From Benincasa hispida (taxonomy: Eukaryota > Streptophyta > Magnoliopsida > Cucurbitales > Cucurbitaceae), in the NCBI RefSeq assembly GCF_009727055.1, contig NC_052359.1, positions 9,693,305 to 9,757,304 on the forward strand: a stretch of DNA of 64,000 nt, in the 5' to 3' direction. Of the stretch, positions 1 to 13,330 are shown one piece after another (within the stretch, counting starts at the first letter, position 1; the number at the start of each line of letters is the position of its first letter). The notes beneath the pieces are model-generated. The model ran no database searches and had not been told where the DNA came from. It saw only the letters and a list, made by a program, of their open reading frames with translations. The translations under genes were made by a program, and so were the position numbers.

Positions 1-275
1 ATATCTTTCATCCTTCAAAATCAATTTAGCGTATGGTTTCACACTTTTAAGTACAATTTTGAATGTTTAAAAGCATACTGGAGATGATTTTAACCGTTTC
101 AAAATCCCTAGAACCTTCAAAATGGTGTTGGATCCGAAGATCCAGTGAAGATCTAAGCATTTAACATTGAAGCTAACAAAAACAACATTTCAGAAACAGA
201 ACAGAACAGAACCCTCAGACAGAATTAACAAAAAAAAAATCACAAAAATAAAAACTAGATTCCGACATGGATTAC

Positions 276-650
276 CTGAGTGGATTTGAAGGTAGGAAAA
301 TGAAATCAAATCAAAGAAGAAGAACAAGAAATGGGTTTGAACAGGGGGAAAATCCCAGAAGCAGAATCAAGGTTTAGGGATCATTGAAGAACAGTCACCC
401 CTTAGCACCAAATTCTCGTTTCTCAAATTGGTTTTTTGTGATTCTGGTCAAAACCCAATTGATGAACAATGGCCATAAGTGAGATGATTGTATTTTGAGA
501 GAAAATTACAAACAAAAAGATAAAACTTTCACTGTTTGTAATTAACCCAGAAAGAAAGAACAAAAAAAATGGTCGGACCCTTTGAAGAGGAAAAGGGGAG
601 AAAGGGGATTGTGTTTGGACGACAGGGAATGGAATGGATGGAATCTTTGA
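276..650 (-). other. Probable 5' UTR first exon of a gene running off the left edge
   Basis: On the minus strand this stretch is pyrimidine-rich and less AT-biased than its surroundings. It ends in a good splice donor, CACTCAG followed by GTAATCC, with the intron starting at 275. It holds short upstream ORFs but no long reading frame, as is usual for a plant 5' UTR exon followed by a leader intron. The coding exons would lie left of base 1, so the product cannot be named. The transcription start near 650 is a guess, because no clear TATA box is visible. It could also be non-genic. Confidence 0.35.
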
Positions 651-3150
651 ATTTCAAGAAACAAAAGCAAAAAAGTGAAAGGAGATTTTGAAAATTTTCC
701 TTTTTAAAAAAAAAAATAATAATAATAATAATAATATTTATTTATTTCCAATGCTTTTCTTTTTAAGATTTTACAATGAGTATGTATTATTGTCTTGAAT
801 CAATAATAACAATTTTGTTTGTTTTTAATAAATTTCTAACTAAATCATTCCAGTTTTTGAAAAATCTATCCTTTTTTTAGGGGCCCATTTTGGTTATGTT
901 CTAACACTTTAATTTTTTTTTTTAATACTAATTCCATTAACACATTTAAGCTGTATGGTCAAAATCAAAATGAGAGAGAGAAAATGAGCACTACTCTAAA
1001 TCTAGTTATTACAATAATTGGTTATTTTGCAGAATAGACAATAATAGAGTTTGATTTGGTGCCTTAAAATCAGCAATAATATATCTTTTTTTAATTAAAT
1101 TAAAAAAAATTGTCAATAATACAAATATAATGTAATAGATCTTTAGGTCTTCAACTACACAATGACCTAACACCTGTAAGCTCTAGCTTTGAAATGGGGA
1201 GGGTGTTATAACTTATAACTAATCCCTCTTCATTTGTCTTTATCTTTTTTTTTTTCTTTTCACATTTTGTTAAATTTATAGAATTTTCAAGAGGCCAAGT
1301 GGGACAGATATTGTCAAATTTTTAAATAAATATTGTCTCGTAGTTATTCAATTGAATAAGTTTAAATTTTTAAGATGGATAGAGTTAGTAATTATTTCGA
1401 AAATTGATTTTTTTAATTAAATGGATCAAATTAATTATGTTGGGTATATTTTACAAGTAGCCAAACAGGAACTTAAAAAAATAAATGTTTATGGGTGGAA
1501 AGATTTAGGAGTGTTTTTAAAAATTAGAATATATATATATATATGAAGTGGTAAAATTGATTTTGCACTATTAAAAAGCATGTTTCATCTGATTTTTAAA
1601 AATGACAAAAAAGATTTTAACTCTTTTAGAATTATCCGTAAAATCTCCTAATAAAATTATATTTATAATTTAAATTAAACTTCATTTTTTTTTCTAATTA
1701 GATTTTTTAAAAATAAAAAAAAGCATACAATGTTTTTTTTTTTTTTTTTTTTGTCAATTATCATGCATTTAATGATACCAATTAATTTTGAAATAATATT
1801 AATATTATTGAGATCACATTTTAGTTAGAATTATTTTCAAAAGAATCAGAAAAATAAAACACCATCTAAATTATAGCTTATTTTTTATGGAAAAAAACAA
1901 ATAAACAAGAAAAACAAAAATATAACATATATATATATTTCAATTATGGTATTTTGTATGATCAATATGCTTAAATTTTGAAGGGGAAAAAAATATATAA
2001 TTGAATAGGATGTGCCCTTAGTCCCACTGGTTGGCCCTACGACCATTACAACTTTACTAGAGGATGTTAGATATAACCAAAGTAGGTTAGTTTAATAATT
2101 TAAACAAAAAATTTTAAGGTTGGTTTTAAGTTTATTTTTTTTCTTATGGAAGATAAGTTGGTTTTAATTTATTCAAAGAAAAAAAATTAAAAATCTAGTT
2201 TTCAAACTTTAATACTAGTTACTTGTTATCTAGTATGACTAATAAAAAAGAGTGTTTCAAATTAATCGCGTGAAATGATGATTAGTAAACGATGTTTTTA
2301 AAAAATTACTTTATAAATTTAGTTTTCAAATTTTCGGCCACTCGATGACGACGGAAAATGTATTTCATCTATATTACATTATATTAGAATAACATTAAGA
2401 AATTGCGGTTTGGTTAGTATTGTAAACGGGAAGTAAAATGTAAAGAAATGACTTTAAAATACTTTTTTTTTTTCTTGTATAAATGGAAGTCACCATCCAA
2501 AGTTTGAAATAACAAATTTGAATATTTTGTTTTTAGGCCAAATGGAGGGGACAACAAGAGAGGACAACAACACATAATTAAAATGCCCTTTAAATATTAA
2601 TACCTATGAAAAAAAAAATCAAAAAGTTAGAATAAGCTTTTTATTTTATTTTATTTTTCGGTTTTTCAAGATTAACTTTATAAACATTATTTCATCCATA
2701 GTTTTTTTTTTTTTAATTATCTACTTTTTAAATATATTCTCAAAAACCAAACTAAAATTTTAAAACTAAAAAAATATTCTAAAAGTAATTAAAAAATATA
2801 TAAATTTTCTCTCTAAAGTTTGTATTTAGTAGCATATACGTTTTTGAGGACATATTAACTCTTGAAGTTTGAGAAAATAGTTTATTTGGTCTAAACTACC
2901 CGTTTTTCATTAATGTAGTGAAGATAGCTGACTTGTCTTTTAAAAAAAAAAAACAAATGATTTTTTACATTTTCTAAAATAAAAGTTAATAATATGCAAC
3001 AATTTAGACTTTTTACTTTAAAATTTATAATTAATTTATTCAATGTCCTAAAAAAATTTCTTGAGATATAATGCGAATTCATAAACATGCATGTATGTTT
3101 ATATAATTGATTAGATACTCCCCTCCCTCCAATTGTATAATCCTAAATAA

Positions 3151-3190
<40 letters not shown>

Positions 3191-3212
3191 TGAAACGGTT
3201 TACAAGGTACCA
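651..3212. other. AT-rich intergenic DNA with simple repeats
   Basis: No supported gene. The stretch holds an AAT run at about 715-735, a TA run at about 1531-1545, a T run at 1732-1752 and an AAT run at about 3150-3180. Open frames here are short and have no recognisable protein features. A segment at 2475-2545 is similar to one at 11205-11275 (see findings). Confidence 0.6.
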
Positions 3213-4716
3213 TTGCATGTCCTAAAATTCATAATTTGTAATTTTGTTAAACATATTCCATTTGCAATAAAATAATTATTGAGGTTTATTCAATAAAGTT
3301 GTTATTTAACATGTAAATTGCACTTGTAATAGCCTAAATCCAATAAACTAGCGAACCTCTAGCTATAGCATGAATACTTAAACTTTATATAGAGACATAA
3401 AAGTGGATCAAGTTTGAGTATATAGCCAAAACTGTCTATAAGTATAAGGATAAGGTTGGGTACCTTAAACTTTTATTTATTCGAGATTATCCTTTAATCT
3501 GCAATGGTGAGATTGACCCAACATCGCTGCTCAATAAGCCTCTCATTTTAGGGGTAAGGCCCGGTAGATAGCTAGAGACATGGTCCTACAAGATGAAATT
3601 CACTCTCCTACCCATTAACACAGTGATGGTAGATAGGTTATTCCCTTCCCTTAAGTACTGACTCCTAGTCTTGAACTAGGGTCCCGCCTTCTCTATGACT
3701 GAGAGGGACTCAACTTATTGGTAGGATCATAAACCAATTGTTCATTAGTGGATCAGTAGAGACTTAAGGAACAAGATGTATTACAGTGATAAAACGATAA
3801 TTTTGACCCAACTATTAATACGGACAACTTGTGAAGGATTGACTTACCGATCATGGTTAAATCAAGTGGATAGAAGTACATATACAGCGAGGAGAATGCA
3901 ACTATTAGGTTTTAGGGTTTAATCAATTAATCTTGAATCGTTGGAGCTCATGATCTGTAGGTCCATTAGGTTCTCCTACTAGCTTATAAACGGACTAAAC
4001 CTTAGAATAGTGTGATGAGAAAATTTGAAATGTTCAAATTCGATTTGAGGGAATTATTAATTATATATGATATAATTAAACATTTTGATTTAAATATTAT
4101 ATACATGAATAGGGATTCATTTCCAAGATAGGTGCTTTATTAATTTAATATTTGATATTAAATTATTTTGATAATTAAATTATTTAATTAATTAATTTTT
4201 ATTTAAAATTAATTTTTTGATTTATTTTATTTAAGAATCAGAAACCAGAAATTATGTTTTTTAAATTTAAAATTAAATTTTCAGTTTTAATATATTTTAG
4301 TGAAAATCAATTTAAAATTGAAAAACTTAGTGGGTTTTCCACTTTTACTCCTTGAATCCCACTCACCTATTTTAGTTTTGGTGTCAATATTTCATAAATT
4401 ACAATTGCATGAAGAGATTTCATAAAGAAGAAGGTTTTGATTCAGAAAAGGATTCATGCAAAATCTGGAATTTTGGGAAGAAATAGTTCTTCATCCATTT
4501 TCATGCCAAAACTCAACGTCTCTCTTAAAATTCTCTTTTTAATTTTTTTTTTTTTTTTTCCATTTTGGATCCCACAATCTAATCAAGTTGAAGATTGAAA
4601 CTAATTTAGAGTTCTTCAAAGATATTCACTGAAACTCTATTATTAAGTTTCTAAACAAGCATGCTTTATATCTCAAATTAATGTAATTAGAGTGCTTAAG
4701 ATCCTGATTGCTTCCA
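3213..4716 (+). mobile_element. Solo LTR, Ty1/copia type (family shared with 33345-33764)
   Basis: The left end, ATGTCCTAAAATTCATAATT, matches the start of the LTR that follows a polypurine tract at 33345. The body shares blocks with the inverted copies at 33815-34157 and 35731-37340: the 'aaccaattgttcattag' block, the block about a cold-spot of CCTACTAG, and the 'gatctgtaggtccattagg' block. The right end at GCTTCCA aligns with the ends of related LTRs. No internal domain follows, so it is a solo LTR. The first few bases of the canonical TGTTGGG start are changed or lost, and I see no clear target duplication. Confidence 0.6.
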
Positions 4717-5325
4717 TTTGTTGAATGTCAACACCATCACATTAGAACAAGTAACCTAACTTCTTTGTCATTCTAAACTCTTATCACTCGTATGTACGTG
4801 AGATTCCTTGAGCCCTAAGCATCTTGTGGTGTCCTGGTTTGGCCTCTCTTGGTTTGTAGGCTAGTTGTTGTACTTTGAAATTCCTTGTGTTGGTGTGTTC
4901 TTTGCAATGATGGATTGAGTATAGGACAATTTTTTATTCTCTTTAACTAGCTAATTGAGATATGTTGGTTGACGTAGATAGGATTAGGATAATTTGGGTA
5001 AATCTTTAGATAATGTCTTTTATCTTATTTTTGTATTAATCCCAAGTAGGGAGTTCATTTTCATGTCTTACCCACAATATTTTTATACGAATGATCCACT
5101 CTCAGACACCTTAACGTTTAATGACTCAAAAAAAAAAAAAAAAAGGAAAAGTAATCTTCTACTTACATCATTTACTGCATTTGTAGCATCAACCCGATCT
5201 GTTGGACTATGGCGATTTTCATTTTTTTTCAGACTTTTGTCATCAGTCTCATGGGTGCTCTATTAACCCCCCTTTTTTTAGCGTAGCTTTGTCGCGATTT
5301 TAAAATTAAATAGAATCTCGAAAGA
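4717..5325. other. Short intergenic gap between two solo LTRs
   Basis: No gene supported. The 90-codon open frame at 4994-5266 is low-complexity (a lysine run from poly-A) with no family features. A 17-base A run lies at about 5129-5145. Confidence 0.5.
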
Positions 5326-5330
5326 TTCAT

Positions 5331-7408
5331 TGAAGGAACCATTAGGTCCAATGCGGAAGTGCTGATCGTTTCCAATTTTGTTTTTCACAGTAGTTAAAAT
5401 TACAGTACAAACAAATTATGTATATATACGGAATAATTTACAGCGTGTTTTAGAATAAAAGGAAAAAGGGTTAGGAAATAAACTTACCCTTGAAGAACAA
5501 CTTCTTCACGAATCTCCTCCTTGATCGGTCCCGTACAATTCAAAAAACTCGCAAGAACATAGCAATCCAAGATGGCCACCACCACAAAATCATCATCTGT
5601 ATTCTCCTTAAGGGATGAGAATTACATGAGGAGTATGCTCTTCTATTTTGGGAAGAGGGAGAGAGTTGTACAGAAGAGGAAATTTCTTGCAGGGAGAGTG
5701 TGCCTTAGAAAAAATTCACAGAGACCATCTCTGTATTCTTCTCTAATGAAGAAGATGAAAAATTGTGAAAACTGAACAACGACCCCCTATACGTCTTCCA
5801 CTAGAGAGAAAAGAGGGGTAGGGAGTTACAACTCCCTTCTAAAATTGATTTTAAAAAAATCATTTATTTTTTAATAAATTATTATTTATTATTATTATTT
5901 ATTATTATTATTAATTATTATTATATTATATTATTATATATATAACACTATAATAACCACCTTACATAAATTATATATATTAAACTATTATTATATCAAA
6001 TATAACACATTAACGTAATAATATTTTATATTGTTATCATAATACAATGTAAATTTATAGGTTTTTATTTCTCTCAATAATGCATGAAATTTTAATTATA
6101 AATCACATTTATATTACATATAATTATTAATGAATTTCATCTAAATAATTAATATTTGAATCATATTCAAATACTTTAAAATAAACCTTTTATATTATAA
6201 TGTATGAAATACATTATATTATTATATCACATACAATTAATTTTTATTTTAAATTTATAATTATATCACATATAATTAAATTCCCTCAATTAATTTGACA
6301 ATTCAAATTAATTTCAAAATTAGTCCTCAATAATCCACGTAAGCTATAAATGAGGACCTTATTGAACCTGTTAGCATTGAAGCTCAAATGGTACTTGAAT
6401 TAATTAATTAAGCTCCTTTAATTTCTAAAGTACTTCAACATCCTATTAACTGTCGTCACTCCACTTAAAAATTGACATCTACCACTATTTCACAAACAGG
6501 ATATACTTTCTATTCCATTAAATAATAACCAGTTAACAGGGCGATGACCCTTCACAGATTGCTCGTTAAGTACGGTGTGGCCAAAATTCCGTTTCTACCC
6601 CATGTAGTTATATCTAACTCTTTAAGTACCACTGATTCCTCTATGAACAATAAGTCATATTCCAACTAATGACAAACCCCTCTCAGGCAAGGAGAGGGTA
6701 TGACGCACATTTGTTCAAGTCCTGCAATCAGCCCTTAAGGAGCAATTTATTTACTTTACCCTGACATTAGGGATTGATAATTTTTGTCTTAGTGTAACTA
6801 TATGTTCCCAGCTCGCCCAATCAAACGAAATCCCAACATGGTACGATTGTTAAGTCGACAATGCTGACCACTCTCACCCATACCAAATCAAAGACTGCCT
6901 TCATTAGGCATGAGTTCACAACTCACTTCAAGATTTAGGTCATGTCACCTATTGGTTATCATGGTAAAATGTAAGTCTCTATTGTTAACAGATGTCATAT
7001 AATGAGACTATTCATTTCATCCAATCTTATATGAACTCTATCTGTATAGAACACCCCCCGCTTCATACGTGTCTTCACATGTAGATGGACAACAATTGTA
7101 ACATTCTATAAAGCGGGACCGTATTTTGTAGTGCACAAGGATAAAAGTATCCAGTTCTTATACACCAGTTATACATCTACTACAAACCATTTCAGGTTTA
7201 TCATATTAAACATGATCCACCTATATGTCTCTACATATTGTTTCAGTAGTAGAAGATACCTTGAATGTTAGTTTATGGTTTTGTGGATTATGATACTAAA
7301 TGCAAATTTAAATATCTCATATGTTATTAAATTTAAATAAATTCATTTGATATTTACAATTACAAAACTACAGGATCCACAAGATTCTTAGAGCATCAAC
7401 CCTCAACA
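5331..7408 (-). mobile_element. Solo LTR, about 2.08 kb, copia type, inverted
   Basis: Read on the minus strand it starts TGTTGAGGGTTGATGC and ends GGTTCCTTCA. This matches both ends of the 2.1-kb LTR at 22825-24960 (TGTTGGGGTTGATGCC to GATCCTTCA) and shares its internal blocks. The pentamer TTCAT flanks both sides (5326-5330 and 7410-7414), with one extra T on the right, as expected for a 5-bp target duplication. No internal retrotransposon sequence lies beside it, so it probably arose by LTR-LTR recombination. Open frames inside it, such as 5572-5775, are chance. Confidence 0.75.
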
Positions 7409-7414
7409 TTTCAT

Positions 7415-7578
7415 AAACTTCCATTCGCGTTACCTCTGCATTTTTGTTTTTTCTTCTTCTTCCGGATTGATCAGTTGTCTTCACTAGTCTTTCCCCAAGT
7501 GCCTTCGTCTTATGAATCCCTCATTTACTGTGCTGTGTATTTTGGATTCCAATTGTTTGATTTTCTTTGTCTATACGT

Positions 7579-7618
<40 letters not shown>

Positions 7619-7800
7619 TATTGTGGTATCCTCTGTTAATAGAAATCAACATTTTTCGTTTATAAGACATTAATATTGTGTGAAATCATGTCTTTTATTT
7701 GTTTGTTTTGTTTTTTGTTTTTTTTATTTGTTTTTTTAGTATTATTTGATATATTCGATATGTTATAGATATTGTTAGATATTTAATTTTAGAACCACGA
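7415..7800. repeat. Intergenic stretch with a 37-base poly-T run
   Basis: Bases 7581-7617 are an unbroken T run, followed by T-rich sequence to about 7740. No gene is visible. Such a run could be the reverse of a poly-A tail or simple slippage, and no LINE-like sequence lies next to it. Confidence 0.6.
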
Positions 7801-7812
7801 TATCTTTTAAAA

Positions 7813-8147
7813 TTGCGACAAGACTACATTCAAAAAATCGCGATAACAGGGTTCTACGCTGAGTGGCAAAAGTATGAGAAAAATGAAAACCACAATAGCC
7901 CAACACATCGAGTTAGGGCTATGACAATTTCAGACTTTCAGGCTAGGAGAGACGCCCTCACACGATGCTACATAAAATTTGGTAAGTACTCTTTGACGTA
8001 AGTAGAAGGTTACTTTTCATTTATTTTTAGGCGACAAGTCATTAAAGGTTATGACACTTGGGAGTGGGTCATTCGTACAAAAATTTTACTACACACAATA
8101 AGTGATGATTGCTCTATGAGGAAGTGGTTCGACGAATATGATTCTTA
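7813..8147 (+). other. Unrecognised coding-like fragment, possibly two exons
   Basis: Bases 7813-7981 form an open frame of unbiased composition, unusual for this AT-rich area, with charged and aromatic residues in the usual proportions. It meets a strong donor (G/GTAAGT at 7981-7982) and a T-rich acceptor near 8030. Downstream, another frame (not the one giving the longest spliced join) reads protein-like sequence to a stop near 8147. I do not recognise any family. It may be a decayed gene or TE exon, or chance. Confidence 0.2.
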
Positions 8148-11100
8148 ATAAGGAGTTCCCTTAATCCCCTATAATTTAGTTAGATCTCTAGGTTAATCCC
8201 TTTTACCTTATTCGTACCTCTTTCAAGGGTGATTGCTCTCATAAGGATCTCTCTTGAGGGCAGAAAACTTGACTAGATTTGTCATTTTATGATAGACAAT
8301 CATTTGTGATGCAAGATCTAGATAGTAGCTTGGTCTGTAATTATCTATCATCTTTAAAAGAAGTATTAAGCTTCATGTCCATGGTGATATCTTGCACCTC
8401 TCATATGATTTGTCAAATCATTCAATATGATGTGCTCCTCCGCTATTCTAAGTGGCGAGGGAATTCACATATGCACTTCTTTTTGGGATTTGTTTCTTTG
8501 AGTTGTGTTATTTGGAGATTATTTTTATGAGTTTGATTGTTTTTTTGGTCTGAGGTCATTTTCTTTTTCTTTTAATTTAATATAAGAAAATTTTGACAAT
8601 TCATTTTTTTATATAATTTTTTTTTTCACGATAGAGATTTTATTGTTACAAAATTTGAGTAGATTATTATAAATTCAAGTTAATAATTAAATTGTTTCAA
8701 ATTTAAAAATACATCAACTAAGTTGTACAAACTAAGGGTTACTTTTATAAAACTTATTCGGATAAAAATTGTTTTTGAATCTATAAATTGATCCAGGCAT
8801 GTTCATACTTAAATTATAGAATTATGATAAAAGTAAATTAAATATATGAATAATTAAAAGAACTACATCACTTAATTAAAAAAATGAAAAATAAAAAAGT
8901 CAACTAAAATAACACAAGGTCCATTTTTTAGGACAACATAGCTACTTGAGACATTAAATAATAATTTATAATAATATATTTGGTTTTTTATTCAACAATG
9001 TTATGAACTTTTTTATATTTAGTTTTTTCGTTAAATTCATGACTTTATACTACAAAATATGTTGAATTTATAAATTAAAAAATTATATTTCAAGTGTAGC
9101 CCTAAATCCTAATCCTACATTTAGGATTTAAGTCAAGGGAACACCAAGATTTTTCTACAAATTTTCAACAAAATTAGACACTGAAATATAATTCAATCGG
9201 ATGAAATTAAAACTTAATTTAAAAAAAAATAATTTCATTCACTCAACTAATATTAACATGACTAGACACTAAAACATATGGCTAGCATTCAGATCTCGTT
9301 CACATTAGATTTTGTTATAGGTGTTTAATAGCCTTGATTTCTGATCTGTTCTCTTAGTCTGGTCTCCAAATGCTTCGAAATGACCTACATAAGAAATCTT
9401 GTCATGGTATAGTGCTGAACATACTACACTTTGATGCATAAATCAATATTAAGAGTAAGGTCGGATCTTTCCTTTTGAGATTATTTACCCTATCCTTTTG
9501 GATAGTTGAACTGGACTTTATAAATTAATTCTCTAATACACGCTAACGGTTGCATGTGATGACAGGGGTGTTAGAGACATTTTTTACGCTCGATGTTGTA
9601 GGATGTTAGTTCAGCTCGACTCATTTATTTCCCAATTGGTATACATTTATATTGGCTCGACTGATTGATCCAAACCCCGAAGCACTGACATTTACCTTTT
9701 TGGACGTATGCTCTCCATGCCATTTCTCAATATCTTTTGGATTTTGGTCTTGCCTTGGTCAACCCTCAACGATTTATAACTCGAAAATTTGTGGGCTATA
9801 TCAATTATAACTCTCAACTAATTACTGTAACAATTTAAATTTTGAATATTAAAAAATGTATCAATTTATAGTTTCATATTTTGTTTCAAAACACTATGTG
9901 AAACTTATAATTTGTATCAAGTAAACTATCTTTTTTAATAGTAAATCAATTTGGACCTTTCATTATGATTACATCAATTCCCACAAGTGTGCAAAAACTT
10001 CTTCAAATGTTGCTTTTACAAAATGGACAATTAGAATTTATGCATCAATCTTTCTCAAAACAAATCCCTAACTAGAAGTCTAAATTGATACATGTATGAA
10101 AAATTAGGAGTTTAATTGATACAAGTTATAATCTCACACGATGTTTTTCTTAATGAAACATGTGTAAGAACATGTTTGAGAGCGTTTATAGAAATAGTGA
10201 TTTTAACAAAATTGATTTATTAACAAATTTTTTTAATGTAGTTGTTTGATATTTGGTTCTACACTTTTTATTAAGTGATTTTCTTTCTTTTTCTTTCTTT
10301 TTTTTTTTCCAAAATATTTTTATTTAAGATTAACTTTTAGAATAAATATTTTCAACTAAATATTTAATTATGATTAGTTTTTGTAACAATATAATAAATC
10401 ATGTCAATATTTGGTTCAAAACATGATTTATCACATTTTTACCAAACATGTTTTGCCAAGAAAAAAATAAAAATGTGAAAAATCATGTTAATATTTGTTC
10501 TTGCAAATGATTGAAATTTAATTATGTTTAAGTGAATAACGTTTGTTATCAAAGGTAGTTCCAGAATCATCATAATACTAAAAAAATTACATTTGAAATT
10601 GGAAAAAAAAAATAGAGGATGAGAAAATTTTATACCGAAAAACAAAAGTTTAAGAGAGAAAAATAAAGAGCTGAATAATACTAAAAAAAATGTTAGAGAA
10701 AGGATATAAATTTAATAGAGGCAACAAAATTTTGAAGATAGAGAGAACAAAAAGTTAACAATGAGAGAGAAAAATCTAGAGATAGTTAAAAACTATTGGA
10801 GAGAAAAAAAAAAGTGAGAAAATGATATTAAAAAAAAAAAAGAATGAAATGAGAGGTAAACATTATAAAAACTTTATGGAGAGAAAATTAGAGAGAGATT
10901 AAAAATCAGAGAGAAATAAAGATAAAAATGGTAAAAAAAAAAAAAAATTAAAAAGAAAGGTATATTTTTTCCCTAAAAATTTTAGGACAAAATAATGTGA
11001 AATAGGAACAAAATTTTTAATAAGAAATACTAGTCTTTTTTTAAAAAAGGACTTGATTTTGATAGTATTTATTAATTTAAAGTTTAAATTGGTACAACAT

Positions 11101-11579
11101 AAAATTCAAGGTATAAATTGATTTTATTTTATTATTTATTTTTTTTTTTTTTTGTACATTACGATGATTGAGAGACAGGGAAGGAAAGAAAATAAAAACA
11201 CTTTATTCCATAAAAGCAAGTCACCATCAAAAGTTTGAAATAAACAAAGTTGAGCATTTTGTTTTAGGCCATCCTCAACTGGAGAAGGAAACAGCCGGTA
11301 AAGACACTAAAATCAAATGCACTATAAATTTTTAATTTTTCTTTTTCTTAAAGATAGTAATTTAGAAGAAACAAAAAAAAAATGAAAATTTACACCGTTG
11401 AAAAAAATTTCAAGCTATTTATAAAAATGATAATAAAAAAGATATATTAATAGACTTCTATCAACCTCTATGAAAGAAGATTAAAATTATATATATAGTT
11501 TTCTTAATTTTTTATGTTTAAAAATAAAAAAAAACTAATAATTAATTAATTAAATTAAATATGTTGTATTGGTGTTGTT
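8148..11579. other. AT-rich intergenic DNA
   Basis: No gene supported. At 9300-9780 composition is more balanced than around it, but every frame is closed. A strongly purine-biased stretch occupies 10600-10965 and is listed separately. Confidence 0.55.
10600..10965 (+). repeat. Purine-rich (GAGA/A) low-complexity tract
   Basis: About 365 bases consist mostly of A and G on the plus strand, with recurring GAGAGAAA words and A runs, and no periodic unit long enough to call a minisatellite. It has no coding potential. Confidence 0.6.
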
Positions 11580-11860
11580 TTATGTAGCCGGTCGGCAACC
11601 AAGACGGTCGGACCCGGTCAAAAAAGGAATTTGGAATTCCGACCAAGTCTTTGTCCTTTCTTGCTAACGTCACTGGACTGTCACCAATCTTATATGAACA
11701 GCCACATGTAAACGCGTCACGTGGAAAAGACCACGCGTGCTGTTCACCACATAGTTCACCCACGCGCAGTGACAGTCAGTCACCTATGTTGCATTCTTAC
11801 AACTACTTTCTCAAACTATTCGGACTTCGAATGTTTTACATTACAAATGCATCTTAATTT
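11580..11860. promoter_or_regulatory. GC-richer island with clustered G-box/ABRE-like motifs
   Basis: This island stands out from several kilobases of AT-rich DNA. It holds a TGACGT-type site (AACGTCAC, 11665-11672), ACGCGT (11712-11717), a G-box CACGTG (11718-11723) directly adjoining it, CCACGCGTGC (11731-11740) and CACGCGC (11761-11767). In plants, G-box ABREs beside ACGCGT-type coupling elements bind bZIP factors and confer ABA response. No transcript start or gene is visible nearby, so this may be a promoter relic, a distal element or chance. Confidence 0.35.
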
Positions 11861-13330
11861 TATTTTTCTTGTTAAATTATAAATTAGGTTTTTATGGTTT
11901 AAAAAAGTTATCAAAATCTAGGGTTTATAATTTAAAAGTTTGAATTTACTCCTTATAATTTGATAAAATTTCATAAATAATCTCTATAATTTGATAGTCT
12001 TTTTTATAAATAAGCACTCCTTTTATTAAATTATTGGAATTAAATTTAATTTTGCCCAATCTATATAGATCAAATTTACCATTATTAAATTATTTTTTTT
12101 ATAAGAATGGTTATGTTTTATTTTATATATAATTTCTCAATTGAATTACATATTTAGTTTAATACTTTTAGGATGGTATTTTTTTTGTCATTAAGTTTTG
12201 AATTTGTATTTTTTTGCACTTAGATATCTAATAAGTCATTGCACTTTTAATTTTGTGTCTAATTTTGACCTATTTAATATGTTTTTAAAAAAACTTGTGG
12301 ACTTTATTCACCACCAATTTTGTGTTAATATTAAGGGTAAGAGGTTGTTTGTTTCATGAAAATTCAAGATTTGCATTATATCACCTGAGACAAATATCTA
12401 TAGCACTTTGCTCGTTTTGCAGTAAGGTAATATATCCTAGCATCTAAAAAATTTTGGATTCCATCGTAAAACATGGGTTTTTGGAGATTTTCATTTTGAG
12501 AACATTTTCTTTTTATTTATTTTTCTTTTGTGTGATATATATATCAAGCTTCTTTATTTGCATTCTATAATCAGAATAAATCGATATATTCATATAGTAA
12601 TAAACAATCATATACTATTAACTCTATTTGTTATGTTATTCATTTACACATACAGTAAACTCTTATTTAAATGATATAATATATAGCTCCTTTTATGTTC
12701 AATTAATTAAAATGTAAAATGAAATGGTCAATTTATTATACTTTTTCAATAATACATAATTCACTAAAACAAATATTACTGACCATAAAATTGTCTTCTT
12801 TAATATTTAATTTTCAAATCTCTCACAAAATTTTCAAATCAAATATGTATTAAACTTTTTCTATAAAAAAAAAAAAAAAACATATAAATTTGATATAAAC
12901 TGAATTCGCATAACAAAAAAATATTAAATTACTAAAGACACTACAATGAAATTATAAATTTAATTATAGAAGTATATGATTGAAATGATTAATCATTTCA
13001 AGGCACTTTTATTTAGAAATCTTTGAAAACAAATATGATTATCTTAATATTTTTGGATGTCTTTATAAATTTTCTTGTAAGACACATAATTATCTAAAGA
13101 AGTAAGATATAACTATATTTTCGAGCATCTACAATTTTAAATATTAAGATTTTCTTTATCCTGATTTCAAAGAGAAAAAAAACGGCTCGTGAAATAGTTT
13201 TATTCTTTATATTTCATAATTATGAAAATTGTTTAGAGTGGTTTGAGTGAAATAATGACAGAAAGTTGCAAAAGAACAAACATTTTGGAAGCATGCCAAT
13301 TAGATAAAGTAAGAGTGGTAGGAAAAAAAA
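11861..13330. other. AT-rich intergenic DNA with degenerate fold-back repeats
   Basis: No gene. Stretches near 11870-12080 and 12160-12320 consist of variations on 'aaattataaatt' and 'gtctaataagtc' phrases seen in several other places in the window, typical of old MITE-like repeats. Confidence 0.5.
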
